Shown here: piece after piece, positions 35,069 through 42,497 of the stretch
Layout of the letters: each line of letters starts with the position of its first letter
How positions within the stretch are numbered: position 1 is the stretch's first letter
NCBI RefSeq assembly: GCF_900215205.1
Contig: NZ_OBDY01000001.1
Location: 368,786 to 432,785 of the forward strand
Source: Paractinoplanes atraurantiacus
Lineage (GTDB): Bacteria > Actinomycetota > Actinomycetes > Mycobacteriales > Micromonosporaceae
Reading direction: 5' to 3'
Length of the DNA stretch: 64,000 nt
Translations under genes and position numbers: made by a program
Notes under the pieces: generated by a model
What the model was told of the DNA's origin: nothing
What the model saw: only the letters and a program-made list of their open reading frames with translations
Database searches by the model: none

Positions 35069-36726
35069 CCGAGCCGCCGACAATGGGTTCCCCACCCGGG
35101 GATGGCCTTTCCGCGGATCCCGCTTCCCCCGCGGGGGCGGCCTCTCGCGCGGGCTCTTCTGCGGGCGCGGCTTCTTCTGCGGGCGCGGCTTCTTCTGCGG
35201 GCGCGGCTTCTTCTGCGGGCGCGGCTTCTTCCGCGGATCCCGCCTCTTCCGCGGGGCGTGCTTCTTCTGCAGGTTCCGGTTCTGGCTCTTCTGCGGATGC
35301 CGCTTCTTCGACCGGGCCTGTTTCTTCTGCGGATGCCATTTCTTCCGCGGATTTCGCTACTTCTGCGGATCTCGCCTCTTCCGCGAGGGACCTTTCCTCG
35401 GAGTCCGTTCCCTTCCCGAGGTCTGTGCCTGTTTTCGGCGCCGACCGTCCTTCGGAGCCTTCGCCTTCTTCGGGCGCTGGCGCCCATCCAGGGCCTTCGC
35501 CTTCTTCAGGTGCTGGCTCCCATCCAGAGCCTTCGCCTTCTTCAGGTGCTGGCTCCCATCCAGAGCCTTCGCCTTCTTCGGGTGCTGGCGCTCTTTACGA
35601 GCCTTCTTCCTCTTCGAGGGCCGGTGCGCAAGGGGCAGGCTTCAGTCTGGGGGCCGAGCCGCCGGGCGGGCTTCCGCCGGGCGGGCTTCCGCCGGGCGGG
35701 CTTCCGCCGGGCGGGCTTCCGCCGGGCGGGCTTCCGCCGGGCGGGCTTCCGCCGGGCGGCCTCTCGCCGGGCGGGCTTCCGCCGGGCGGCCTCTCGCCGG
35801 GCGGCCTTTCGCCGGGCGGCCTTTCGCCGGGCGGCCTTCCAATGGGCGGGCTTCCGTCAGGTGGCCTTCCTGCGGGCGGCGACCCTTATCCGAGGGGTGA
35901 TTTTCCTTCGGGTGAGCGGGCGAAAAAGCGGTGGTGGCTGATCGGGGCGGTGGCTGCGTGGATCGTGGTGGTTGCGGTGCTGGCGGTCTGGTCGGTGGGG
36001 CATGAGCGGGCGACCGTGCCCGAGCAGAGGGACATCGCGCTGGCCGTGACCGATCTTCAGCGGGCGGCCGGTGCCGTGGTGGCGGCGGCCGAAGGGCCGG
36101 GGCGCGCGGTTGTTCTCGGCGAGCTGGAGCTGGTCGACGGCTGCCGGGTGACTCCGGTGCGCGAGGGGGTGGCCGGGGCCCGGGATGTGACCGTGTACGT
36201 GCCGCAGGGCGAGATGAAAGCTTCGATGGAGGCGATCAGCGAGGCGCTGCCCGGCGGCTACCGGACCGAGCTGGGGGAGGGGCGCGGCGGCACGCGGCTG
36301 TCGTTCCACTCCGACGCCGGCGACTTCATCGGGGTCGACGGGACGGCCGAGGCGACCGCCCAGGCGCTGACACTGCGGCTGTCGACCGGCTGCCGCCCTC
36401 GATCGGATGACCTCGATCGCGAAGATCCGCAGGCCGGGCCGGCCCCGGCGATCTTCCAACGGGCCGTGCAGGCGCTGGGCCAGGGCGACACCCCGGAGAC
36501 CTTCGCCGCCCTATGTCCGGATAAATCGATCGTGGCGACTCATGTTGCCGCGGGTGTGCCGATGTCCAAGGATCTGGCCGCCGCGCTCGCCACGGTCACC
36601 GACGGCGCCGAGGTGATCCGGGCCGACAAGTCAGTGCGCGCCTACCGGATCGGCGCCGACTCGCTGGTGGTCAGCCCGGACGGCGATCTGCTGCGGGTCA
36701 GCGTCACCACCGCCTGCGCGGGATAG
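35065..36726 (+). CDS. Low-complexity Ser/Ala/Pro/Gly-repeat protein with one transmembrane helix
   Basis: 553 aa, no known family. Residues ~15-125 are Ser/Ala-rich (ASSAG repeats). Residues ~132-180 are four 12-residue PSPSSGAGSHPE units, and ~198-272 are about 15 PPGGL-like pentads. Residues ~290-312 form a single hydrophobic helix preceded by KK, so the N-terminal repeat region should be cytoplasmic and the ~240-residue C-terminal domain outside the cell. That domain has paired Cys and is not recognised. Codon use in 35.1-35.65 kb is unusual: many TCT and TTC-rich tracts, lower GC than neighbours. Third gene of the helicase-NUDIX operon. Confidence 0.75.
   Translation: MTEPPTMGSPPGDGLSADPASPAGAASRAGSSAGAASSAGAASSAGAASSAGAASSADPASSAGRASSAGSGSGSSADAASSTGPVSSADAISSADFATSADLASSARDLSSESVPFPRSVPVFGADRPSEPSPSSGAGAHPGPSPSSGAGSHPEPSPSSGAGSHPEPSPSSGAGALYEPSSSSRAGAQGAGFSLGAEPPGGLPPGGLPPGGLPPGGLPPGGLPPGGLPPGGLSPGGLPPGGLSPGGLSPGGLSPGGLPMGGLPSGGLPAGGDPYPRGDFPSGERAKKRWWLIGAVAAWIVVVAVLAVWSVGHERATVPEQRDIALAVTDLQRAAGAVVAAAEGPGRAVVLGELELVDGCRVTPVREGVAGARDVTVYVPQGEMKASMEAISEALPGGYRTELGEGRGGTRLSFHSDAGDFIGVDGTAEATAQALTLRLSTGCRPRSDDLDREDPQAGPAPAIFQRAVQALGQGDTPETFAALCPDKSIVATHVAAGVPMSKDLAAALATVTDGAEVIRADKSVRAYRIGADSLVVSPDGDLLRVSVTTACAG
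35458..35601 (+). repeat. Four tandem 36-bp repeats
   Basis: Four 36-bp units starting with CCTTCGCCTTCTTC, at 35458, 35494, 35530 and 35566. The middle two are identical, and the outer two differ by a few bases. They encode 12-residue PSPSSGAGSHPE-type units in the low-complexity protein. Confidence 0.85.
35659..35880 (+). repeat. ~15 tandem 15-bp repeats (PPGGL units)
   Basis: About 15 copies of the 15-bp unit GGGCTTCCGCCGGGC (first seven near identical, later copies with CTCTCG or CTTTCG variants). They encode PPGGL/SPGGL pentads. Copy number is probably unstable. Confidence 0.9.
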
Positions 36727-36792
36727 GAGCGTGGCCTGCGCGGGGGTAGGAGCGTGCCGCCCGCGCGGGTTGGAGCGTGGCCGCCGGCGGTG
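36713..36792. repeat. Three ~23-bp direct repeats across the stop codon of the low-complexity gene
   Basis: The unit GCGCGGG-N3-GGAGCGTG recurs with GAGCGTG at 36727, 36750 and 36773. The first copy overlaps the 3' end and stop codon (36724-36726) of the upstream gene. The rest of this 88-bp gap holds no gene. Confidence 0.6.
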
Positions 36793-36814
36793 CAGGCCGG
36801 AGACGTACCGTCGC

Positions 36815-37177
36815 TCAATAGACGAGGGCCTGGGCGCCCTCGCCCATGATCTCCTCGACGAAGGCGGCGGCGCCGGCGATGCGGATGCCGGGGAGGACGT
36901 CGTCCGGGGTGATGTCGCGGCGGGCGGCGCACTGCGTGCAGACTGTCACCTTGCCGCTTTCCAGCAGTAGGTCGAGCAGGTCGGGCAGGGGGGCCGCGTG
37001 GGGCAGCTCGAACTCGGCGGCCCGGCCCGGCAGGGCGAACCAGGCCGACTCGCCGGTCAGCCAGAACGAGACGTCCACGCCGGACGCGGCGGCCGTGGAC
37101 GCCACCGTGAATGCCTGCGAACAGCGCTCGGGGGCGTCGGCCCCGGCGGTTGCCTTGACGACCAACAAGCGTGCCAT
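36815..37177 (-). CDS. DsrE/DsrF-like small sulfur-relay-type protein
   Basis: 120 aa. DsrE fold pattern: ARLLVVKATAG at the start, VSFWLTGESAWF in the middle, and the CTQC motif at Cys80/Cys83 in KVTVCTQCAARRDI. Related proteins bind sulfur or act in tRNA thiolation; here the role is unknown. ATG 37177 chosen as it precedes the first beta strand. It is divergent from the small membrane peptide gene. Confidence 0.75.
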   Translation of the reverse strand: MARLLVVKATAGADAPERCSQAFTVASTAAASGVDVSFWLTGESAWFALPGRAAEFELPHAAPLPDLLDLLLESGKVTVCTQCAARRDITPDDVLPGIRIAGAAAFVEEIMGEGAQALVY

Positions 37178-37203
37178 GAGCGCCAGCATAAGATGGGCCG
37201 GTC

Positions 37204-37308
37204 ATGTTTACGGAAATCGGGTTCGTGAGCCTGCTGGTCGCCGGTCTGGGCGGCCTGGCGGGCGGTTTCGGCTATTTGGCCATGCGCGTTTCTAGGGGGC
37301 GTTGGTGA
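37204..37308 (+). CDS. 34-aa single-helix membrane peptide
   Basis: ATG 37204 to TGA 37306-37308. The product is hydrophobic for most of its length (SLLVAGLGGLAGGFGYLAM), with Gly spacings typical of a packed transmembrane helix, and ends in basic VSRGRW. The stop overlaps the GTG of the nitrobindin gene (GTGA), so the peptide is probably translated and coupled. It starts 27 bp from the divergent DsrE gene. Too short for standard gene callers; function unknown. Confidence 0.6.
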   Translation: MFTEIGFVSLLVAGLGGLAGGFGYLAMRVSRGRW

Positions 37309-37898
37309 GTGAGAATCCTTTGGGCCCGCCGCCCTGGCTGAACGCCCCTCCGGTCGAGGCCTATCCCTACGAGGACACCCACGACCTGCGTTCGGGCCCC
37401 GACCTGCACCCCGCCCTGCTGGGCCTGCTGCCTTTCATCGGCCTGTGGCGCGGTCGCGGGCAGGGCGGCTTCCCCGAGGAGAACGACTACGACTTCGCCC
37501 AGGAGGTGCGGATCAGCCATGACGGCCGTCCGTTCCTGCGCTGGGATTCGCGGTCGTGGCTGCTGAACGACGCGTCCGAGGCGACCGGTGAGTGGATCGT
37601 CGAGTCGGGCTTCTGGCGGCCGGTGCTCGACGACGGCCGGGCCACCGACGAGATGGAAGCCACGATGATCACCGCGGATGGTGTCGCGGAGCTCTACGTC
37701 GGCAAGGTCATCGGCACCACGCGGCTGGAGATGGAGGCCGACGCGATCGCGTACGTGCCGTCCGGTCTGGCCGTCACCGGTGGCCAGCGGCTCTTCGGCA
37801 TCGTCGACGGTGCGCTGCTCTACGCGCACGAGCAGGCGGTGGGCCAGAGCGGTCTGCGCCCGCACATGTCGGCGCGGTTGCTGCGCATAGGTGGTTGA
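37305..37898 (+). CDS. Nitrobindin-like haem-binding FABP-fold protein (peroxynitrite isomerase family)
   Basis: 197 aa. The THAP4/nitrobindin motif GLWRGRG (46-52) is visible, followed by YDFAQEVRISHDGRPFLRW and the late ALLYAHEQAVG...LRPHMSARLLR, which holds the candidate haem-ligand His175. Such proteins bind ferric haem and can isomerise peroxynitrite to nitrate; Mycobacterium tuberculosis Rv2717c is a family member. GTG 37305 has GGGGG just ahead. It is coupled to the small membrane peptide by overlap. Confidence 0.85.
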   Translation: MSENPLGPPPWLNAPPVEAYPYEDTHDLRSGPDLHPALLGLLPFIGLWRGRGQGGFPEENDYDFAQEVRISHDGRPFLRWDSRSWLLNDASEATGEWIVESGFWRPVLDDGRATDEMEATMITADGVAELYVGKVIGTTRLEMEADAIAYVPSGLAVTGGQRLFGIVDGALLYAHEQAVGQSGLRPHMSARLLRIGG

Positions 37899-37921
37899 GA
37901 AAAGGGCGTAATCTTCGTAAC

Positions 37922-38341
37922 GTGTCCGCCACTTCGCTAGCCGCCATGCTCCGGGAGCGCGGCCTGCGGCTCACCCCGCAGCGCCAGCTCATCCTGGAAG
38001 CGGTGCACGAGCTCGGCCACGCCACCCCCGAGCAGGTGCACAACCATGTGCGCGAGCGGGCGGCCGGCGTCAACATCACGACGGTGTACCGCACGCTCGA
38101 GCTCCTCGAGGAGCTCGGGCTGGTCAACCACACCCACCTGTCGCACGGGTCGCCGACCTACCACACGGCGGGTGAGGATCAGCACGTTCACCTGGTCTGC
38201 CGTGGATGCGGGTCGATTTCTGAGGTAGACCCGTCGGTGATGAGGCCGGTCACCGACCGGCTGCTCGCCGAGCGGGATTTCCGGGTCGATGTCGGCCACG
38301 TCTCGCTCTTCGGGGTCTGCGGGGACTGCAAGGAGCTGTGA
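37922..38341 (+). CDS. Fur-family transcriptional regulator
   Basis: 139 aa. An N-terminal winged helix (RGLRLTPQRQLILEAV, then NITTVYRTLELLEELGLV) is followed by the metal dimerisation domain with HVHLVCRGCG (Cys93, Cys96) and GVCGDC (Cys133, Cys136), a structural zinc site. Family role: metal- or peroxide-dependent repression. Which metal is not clear from sequence. It ends 1 bp before ygfZ, so the two are coupled, and redox/iron-sulfur themes link it to the nitrobindin and YgfZ neighbours. Confidence 0.9.
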   Translation: MSATSLAAMLRERGLRLTPQRQLILEAVHELGHATPEQVHNHVRERAAGVNITTVYRTLELLEELGLVNHTHLSHGSPTYHTAGEDQHVHLVCRGCGSISEVDPSVMRPVTDRLLAERDFRVDVGHVSLFGVCGDCKEL

Positions 38342-38342
38342 G

Positions 38343-39383
38343 ATGACCGTCGTGATGGCCGAGGATCTCGACCCCACGTCCACCGATGCCGGTGTGCCCG
38401 TGCACTACGGCGACCCGATGCGCGAGCAGCGCACCCTGGCCACCGCCGTGGGCCTGGTCGACCGGTCCAACCGTGATGTGATCGCGGTGCCGGGCGAGGA
38501 GCGCGCCTCCTGGCTCCACACCCTGACAACTCAGCATTTGTCGGATCTGTCGGAAAACCAGGGCACCGAACTGCTCGTCCTCTCGCCCAACGGCCACGTC
38601 GAGCAGCACGCGTACGTGACGGAGGACGGCACCACCGCCTGGCTCGACACCGAGCCGGGCGCCGGCGCCGGGTTGCTGAAATACCTGGAGATGATGCGGT
38701 TCTTCACTCGCGTCGAGCCGCGCGACGCCGGTGAAGAGATGGCCGTTCTGTCGCTGGTCGGCCCGGGTGCCGCCGACCTGTTCCCCACGCTGGCGGCGGC
38801 ACAGATCAGCGAAGTTCCGGGCGCGAAATTCGCCGCCGGTGAGGTGCCGGGTCATTCCACGAGTGTGTACGCGGTGACGCCTTACGCCGGGGGCCTGGCT
38901 CGACGCGTACCCCTGGGAATCGATCTTCTGGTTCCGAAGGCCGAGAAGACCGCCGTCATCGAGAAACTTGGGGTGCCGCTCGCCGGCCTGTGGGCCTATG
39001 AGGCGATCCGGGTCGAGCACCGCATGCCCCGGCTCGGCTGGGAGACCGACCACCGCACGATCCCGGCCGAGGCCGACTTCATCGCCGCCGCCGTCCACCT
39101 CGACAAGGGCTGTTACCGCGGTCAGGAGACCGTCGCCCGGGTGCACCACCTCGGCCGCCCGCCGCGCCGCCTCGTCCTGCTGCACTTCGACGGCGTCGCC
39201 ACCGACCAGCCGCCGGCCAAGGGCACGCCAGTGGTCAGCGGCGACCGTGAGGTCGGCTTCGTCGGCACCGCCGTCCGCCACCACGAGCTCGGCCTGATCG
39301 CCTTGGCCGTGCTCAAGCGCAACGTCGCCGACGACGCCGAACTGACGGTAGGGGAGTCCGCCGTCGCCATCGACGTCGCCTGA
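38343..39383 (+). CDS. ygfZ: Folate-binding protein YgfZ
   Basis: 346 aa. A GcvT-related fold with the YgfZ signature KGCYRGQE (255-262), whose Cys is essential in the family. YgfZ uses tetrahydrofolate and supports repair or assembly of iron-sulfur clusters. ATG 38343 has AAGGAG 8 bp ahead, within the end of the Fur gene. Confidence 0.93.
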   Translation: MTVVMAEDLDPTSTDAGVPVHYGDPMREQRTLATAVGLVDRSNRDVIAVPGEERASWLHTLTTQHLSDLSENQGTELLVLSPNGHVEQHAYVTEDGTTAWLDTEPGAGAGLLKYLEMMRFFTRVEPRDAGEEMAVLSLVGPGAADLFPTLAAAQISEVPGAKFAAGEVPGHSTSVYAVTPYAGGLARRVPLGIDLLVPKAEKTAVIEKLGVPLAGLWAYEAIRVEHRMPRLGWETDHRTIPAEADFIAAAVHLDKGCYRGQETVARVHHLGRPPRRLVLLHFDGVATDQPPAKGTPVVSGDREVGFVGTAVRHHELGLIALAVLKRNVADDAELTVGESAVAIDVA

Positions 39384-39398
39384 GGCAGGATCGGTGCC

Positions 39399-40268
39399 AT
39401 GACCGGTACCGTGATCACCGTCGCTCCGACCGGCGCCGAGAGCAGCAAGGCAGCCGTACCCGCGCTGCCCGTGACCCTCGACGAGCTCGTGGCGACCGCC
39501 AAGGAGTGCGAGGCGCTGGGCGCCTCCATCATCCACGTGCACATCCGTGACGACCGCGCCGAGCCGACCCTTGATCAGGGCCGGCTCCGCGCGACCGTCG
39601 CCGCGTTGCGCGAATCGACCGACCTGATCGTGCAGCTCTCCTCGGGCGGCGCCGTCACCGATCCGGAGTCGGACCGCCTGGCCGTGCTCGACGCCGGTCC
39701 CGAGATGGCCTCGTGCACGATGGGCACGGTCAACTTCGGCGACGGCGTCTTCCTCAACCGCTGGGAGTTCATCGTCGACCTGCACACCCGCATGCAGGAT
39801 CGGGGCATCGTGCCCGAGTACGAGATCTTCGACCTGGGCCAGCTCACCACGTTGCAGCGCCTGCTGTCCCAGCACGGCCTGCCGTTCGGCGGTCACGTGC
39901 ACGTCGACCTGGTGATGGGTGTGCCGGGCGGGATGCCGGGCACGGCGGCCGCGCTGGTCGCCTGCGAGCAGGCCCTCCGTGATCTGCCGGCGGGCACGAC
40001 GTTCTCGGCCACCGGCATCGGCCGTACGGCGATCCCGGTCATCCTGGCCTCGTTGTCGGCCGGCGGTCACCTGCGGGTCGGCATGGAGGACACCGTCACG
40101 TACGCCAAGGGCCGTCCCGTCGAGTCGAACATGCAGCTGGTGGCTCGGGCGGCCGCGTTCGCCCAGCTCGCGCAGCGCCCGCCGCTGACCACCGCCGAGA
40201 CCCGCGAGCTGCTGGGAGTCCCCCCGTCCAACCACCCCGCCGCCGCCCTTGATCGGACTAAAGGCTGA
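39399..40268 (+). CDS. BKACE family (DUF849) beta-keto acid cleavage enzyme
   Basis: 289 aa. A TIM barrel with Zn ligands His46 and His48 in IIHVHIRDD, and a second HVHVD segment. The middle region contains SSGGAVTDPESDR and the end VRVGMEDTVTYAKG-like residues (GHLRVGMEDTVTYAKGR), the usual BKACE signature with Glu as the third ligand. Members condense beta-keto acids with acetyl-CoA; 3-keto-5-aminohexanoate cleavage is the classic case. The substrate here is unknown. It is 1 bp upstream of the asparaginase gene. Confidence 0.88.
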   Translation: MTGTVITVAPTGAESSKAAVPALPVTLDELVATAKECEALGASIIHVHIRDDRAEPTLDQGRLRATVAALRESTDLIVQLSSGGAVTDPESDRLAVLDAGPEMASCTMGTVNFGDGVFLNRWEFIVDLHTRMQDRGIVPEYEIFDLGQLTTLQRLLSQHGLPFGGHVHVDLVMGVPGGMPGTAAALVACEQALRDLPAGTTFSATGIGRTAIPVILASLSAGGHLRVGMEDTVTYAKGRPVESNMQLVARAAAFAQLAQRPPLTTAETRELLGVPPSNHPAAALDRTKG

Positions 40269-40269
40269 A

Positions 40270-41178
40270 ATGATCATCGCCGAAGTAGTGCGCTCCGGTT
40301 TCGTCGAGAGCGTGCACCACGGATCGGTCGCTGTTCTCACTGGTCAGAGCCGCGGTGACGTGCTCAGCCCGATCTTTCCCCGGTCGTCCAACAAGCCGAT
40401 GCAGACCGTCGGCATGCTCCGCGCCGGGCTCGTGCCGCGCGACGGCGCCGACCTGGCCCTGATCAGCGGCAGCCATTACGGCGAGCCGTTCCACGCGCGG
40501 CGGGTCCGGGAGATCCTCGAGGGCGCCGGCCTGACCGTGGCCGACCTGCGCTGCCCGGCAGCGCTGCCGATCGCCGAGAAGGACCGCGATGATTGGGTAC
40601 GCAGCGGCGGCGGCCCCGAGCGCGTCCTGATGAACTGCTCCGGCAAGCACGCCGGCATGCTCGCCACCTGCGCCGCCAACGACTGGCCGCTGGAGACGTA
40701 CCTCGACCCGAAGCACCCGTTGCAGGTCGCGATCGCCGAGGCGGTGGCCGACCTGGCCGGCGAGCCGGTCGCCGCGACCGGTGTCGACGGCTGCGGCGCG
40801 CCCGTGCTGGCCGTGTCGCTGACCGGCCTGGCCCGGGCGTTCCAGCGGCTGGTCGAGGCCGAGCCGGGCAGCGCGGAGCGCCGGGTGGCCGACGAGATGC
40901 GGGCCCATCCGGAGCTGGTCGCCGGCACCGGGGCCGACGACACCGTGCTGATGGGCGCCGTGCCGGGTCTGCTGGCCAAGGGCGGCGCCGAGGGTGTGGT
41001 GGCGGCCGCCGTGCCGGGTGCCGGCGCGATCGCCATCAAGGTCGACGACGGCGGGATGCGGGCCCGTACGCCTGTCCTGCTGGACGAGCTGCGCCGGCTC
41101 GGCGTCACGGTGCCGGTGATGACCGAGCTCGTTCTGGGCGGCGGGGAGCCGGTCGGCGAGGTTCGCGCCGTTCGGTGA
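40270..41178 (+). CDS. Asparaginase (PF06089 type)
   Basis: 302 aa. It begins with AEVVRSGFVESVHHGSVAVL and has PRSSNKPMQTVGMLRAGL and LMNCSGKHAGMLATCAAN, marks of the thermolabile L-asparaginase II family. It hydrolyses L-asparagine to aspartate and ammonia. ATG 40270 lies 1 bp after the BKACE stop, so the two are probably co-translated, perhaps linking amino acid and keto-acid breakdown. Confidence 0.88.
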   Translation: MIIAEVVRSGFVESVHHGSVAVLTGQSRGDVLSPIFPRSSNKPMQTVGMLRAGLVPRDGADLALISGSHYGEPFHARRVREILEGAGLTVADLRCPAALPIAEKDRDDWVRSGGGPERVLMNCSGKHAGMLATCAANDWPLETYLDPKHPLQVAIAEAVADLAGEPVAATGVDGCGAPVLAVSLTGLARAFQRLVEAEPGSAERRVADEMRAHPELVAGTGADDTVLMGAVPGLLAKGGAEGVVAAAVPGAGAIAIKVDDGGMRARTPVLLDELRRLGVTVPVMTELVLGGGEPVGEVRAVR

Positions 41179-41188
41179 GCGAGTTCAC

Positions 41189-41225
41189 GCTAGCTCTTGT
41201 TAGCACTTTGCTTGCAAGAGCTAGC
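41189..41225. promoter_or_regulatory. Inverted repeat ahead of the XRE-hbhA operon
   Basis: GCTAGCTCTTG (41189-41199) and CAAGAGCTAGC (41215-41225) are perfect 11-bp inverted arms with a 15-bp spacer that contains TTAGCACT; CTAGCACT follows in the second arm. The site lies 22-59 bp before the XRE ATG, a good place for self-regulation by the helix-turn-helix protein. The two CTAGCACT-like repeats echo, but do not match, the HrcA CIRCE element. Confidence 0.6.
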
Positions 41226-41247
41226 ACTCCGCGCTACCTTCGAACGC

Positions 41248-41649
41248 ATGGCCGCACCCAAGGACCTGCCTCAGGACATCGGTGGTTTCATCCGTGACCT
41301 GCGGCAGACCGCCAAGATCTCGCTCCGGCAGCTCGCCGACAAGGCCGGCGTCAGCAACCCGTACCTGAGCCAGATCGAGCGCGGCCTGCGCAAGCCCAGT
41401 GCCGAGGTGTTGCAGCAGATCGCCAGCGCGCTGCGGGTGTCGACGCCCGCGATGTACCTGCGCGCCGGCCTGTTGGACAGCGAGGGCCAGCAAGGGGTGC
41501 TGGCCGCCATCGCCGCCGATCCCGAGCTCACGATCGCGCAGAAGCAGTCGCTGTCACAGATCTACGAGACGTTCCGTAACGAGAACCTGCGCAACCAGCC
41601 GGCCGAAGAGAACCCGCCGGCCGAAGAGACCGTCGAGGAGACGAAATGA
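41248..41649 (+). CDS. XRE-family helix-turn-helix regulator
   Basis: 133 aa. A helix-turn-helix of the lambda-repressor type: FIRDLRQTAKISLRQLADKAGVSNPYLSQIERG, then a C-terminal helical segment with Glu/Pro-rich end. It matches M. tuberculosis Rv0474 in position and type: next to hbhA (Rv0475) and the DUF2516 gene (Rv0476). It probably controls this operon. Overlaps hbhA by ATGA. Confidence 0.9.
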   Translation: MAAPKDLPQDIGGFIRDLRQTAKISLRQLADKAGVSNPYLSQIERGLRKPSAEVLQQIASALRVSTPAMYLRAGLLDSEGQQGVLAAIAADPELTIAQKQSLSQIYETFRNENLRNQPAEENPPAEETVEETK

Positions 41650-42113
41650 CCGAGCAGACCAAGACCCGCTTCCCCGCCCCCGTCTACGCCGCCGCCGGCG
41701 CCGGTGACCTGGCCTACCAGCAGCTCCGCAAGCTGCCGGCCGTGGTCAACGTGCTGAGCGAGCGCGCCGCCGCCTCGCTGCGCACCTACAACGAGCAGGC
41801 CGGCACCAAGGCCGCCGAGCTGCGCGACAAGGCCGCCACCACCGACTTCGACGCCCTGCGGGGCAACGCGGCCAGCGTGGCCACCTCGTTCGCCCAGATC
41901 GCCCAGGACCGGGCCCTCGCGGCGTACACGGCCCTGGTCGCCCGCGGCGAGCGCGTCGTCGGCGCCGGTGTCGTCGAGGCCGCCGACGTGGTCAACGCCG
42001 ACATCGAGACCACCGAGCAGCCCAAGGTGGAGGCCGCCGACGCCACCAAGGAGATCGCGGCCGCGACGCCGAAGCCGCGCAAGCGCGCCCCCAAGGCGAA
42101 GCCGGCCGAGTGA
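41646..42113 (+). CDS. hbhA: HbhA-like heparin-binding hemagglutinin homologue
   Basis: 155 aa. An N-terminal helical region (YQQLRKLPAVVNVLSER and AQDRALAAYTALVARGE) with coiled-coil character, and a Lys/Pro/Ala-rich C-terminus (PKPRKRAPKAKPAE), as in mycobacterial HbhA, which binds heparin and is found on the surface. In this host a role in adhesion or membrane/lipid association is inferred; the family in other actinobacteria is not proven to act as an adhesin. Gene order XRE-HbhA-DUF2516 is conserved with Mycobacterium. Confidence 0.8.
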   Translation: MTEQTKTRFPAPVYAAAGAGDLAYQQLRKLPAVVNVLSERAAASLRTYNEQAGTKAAELRDKAATTDFDALRGNAASVATSFAQIAQDRALAAYTALVARGERVVGAGVVEAADVVNADIETTEQPKVEAADATKEIAAATPKPRKRAPKAKPAE

Positions 42114-42132
42114 TCTTCCAGCACGACATGAT

Positions 42133-42164
42133 CCGCGGGGCCCGGCAGATGCTGGGCCCCGCGG
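42133..42164 (+). terminator. Hairpin between hbhA and DUF2516
   Basis: CCGCGGGGCCC (42133-42143) and GGGCCCCGCGG (42154-42164), 11-bp perfect stem, 10-nt loop, 20 bp after the hbhA stop and 16 bp before the DUF2516 ATG. It may act as a partial terminator or RNA stabiliser, giving different levels of the two genes. Confidence 0.65.
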
Positions 42165-42179
42165 CATAGACTTCTCCTC

Positions 42180-42497
42180 ATGGCCTCTTCCGCGCCGATC
42201 TTCTACGACGACGTGCTCGTCTATCTCGGCCTGCTCCTGCTCATCCTTTCGCTGGTCGTGCAGGCGGTGGCGCTGATTCACTGCCTGACCCAGCGCGGTG
42301 ACGGGTTCCAGGCCATCGGGACCTTGCCGAAAGGCGCCTGGGCGGCGATCCTGGCCGTCTGCATCGTGCTGACTCTGCTGCTGGGCAGCGGCGCGACCGG
42401 CATCTTCAGCCTGATCGGCATCGCCGCCGCCCTGATCTACCTGCTGGACGTCCGTCCCGGCCTCAAGGATCTGTCGGACGGCAAAGGCTTCTGGTGA
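42180..42497 (+). CDS. DUF2516 membrane protein
   Basis: 105 aa with three hydrophobic helices (VLVYLGLLLLILSLVVQAVAL, AILAVCIVLTLLLGSG and GIAAALIYLLDVRPGL) and the family end VRPGLKDLSDGKGFW. Function unknown. Conserved partner of HbhA in actinobacteria. Its stop overlaps the next GTG. Confidence 0.85.
   Translation: MASSAPIFYDDVLVYLGLLLLILSLVVQAVALIHCLTQRGDGFQAIGTLPKGAWAAILAVCIVLTLLLGSGATGIFSLIGIAAALIYLLDVRPGLKDLSDGKGFW

Noticed and set aside
35659..35880. CRISPR-like regular repeats
   Set aside because: Fifteen-base units without spacers, in frame and coding for PPGGL. No cas genes are near.
36727..36814. Short ORFs in the repeat-rich gap after the low-complexity gene
   Set aside because: Too short, made of repeats, and without ribosome sites.
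41200..41230. HrcA CIRCE element upstream of the XRE gene
   Set aside because: TTAGCACT occurs, but the opposite arm GAGTGCTAA with 9-bp spacing does not.
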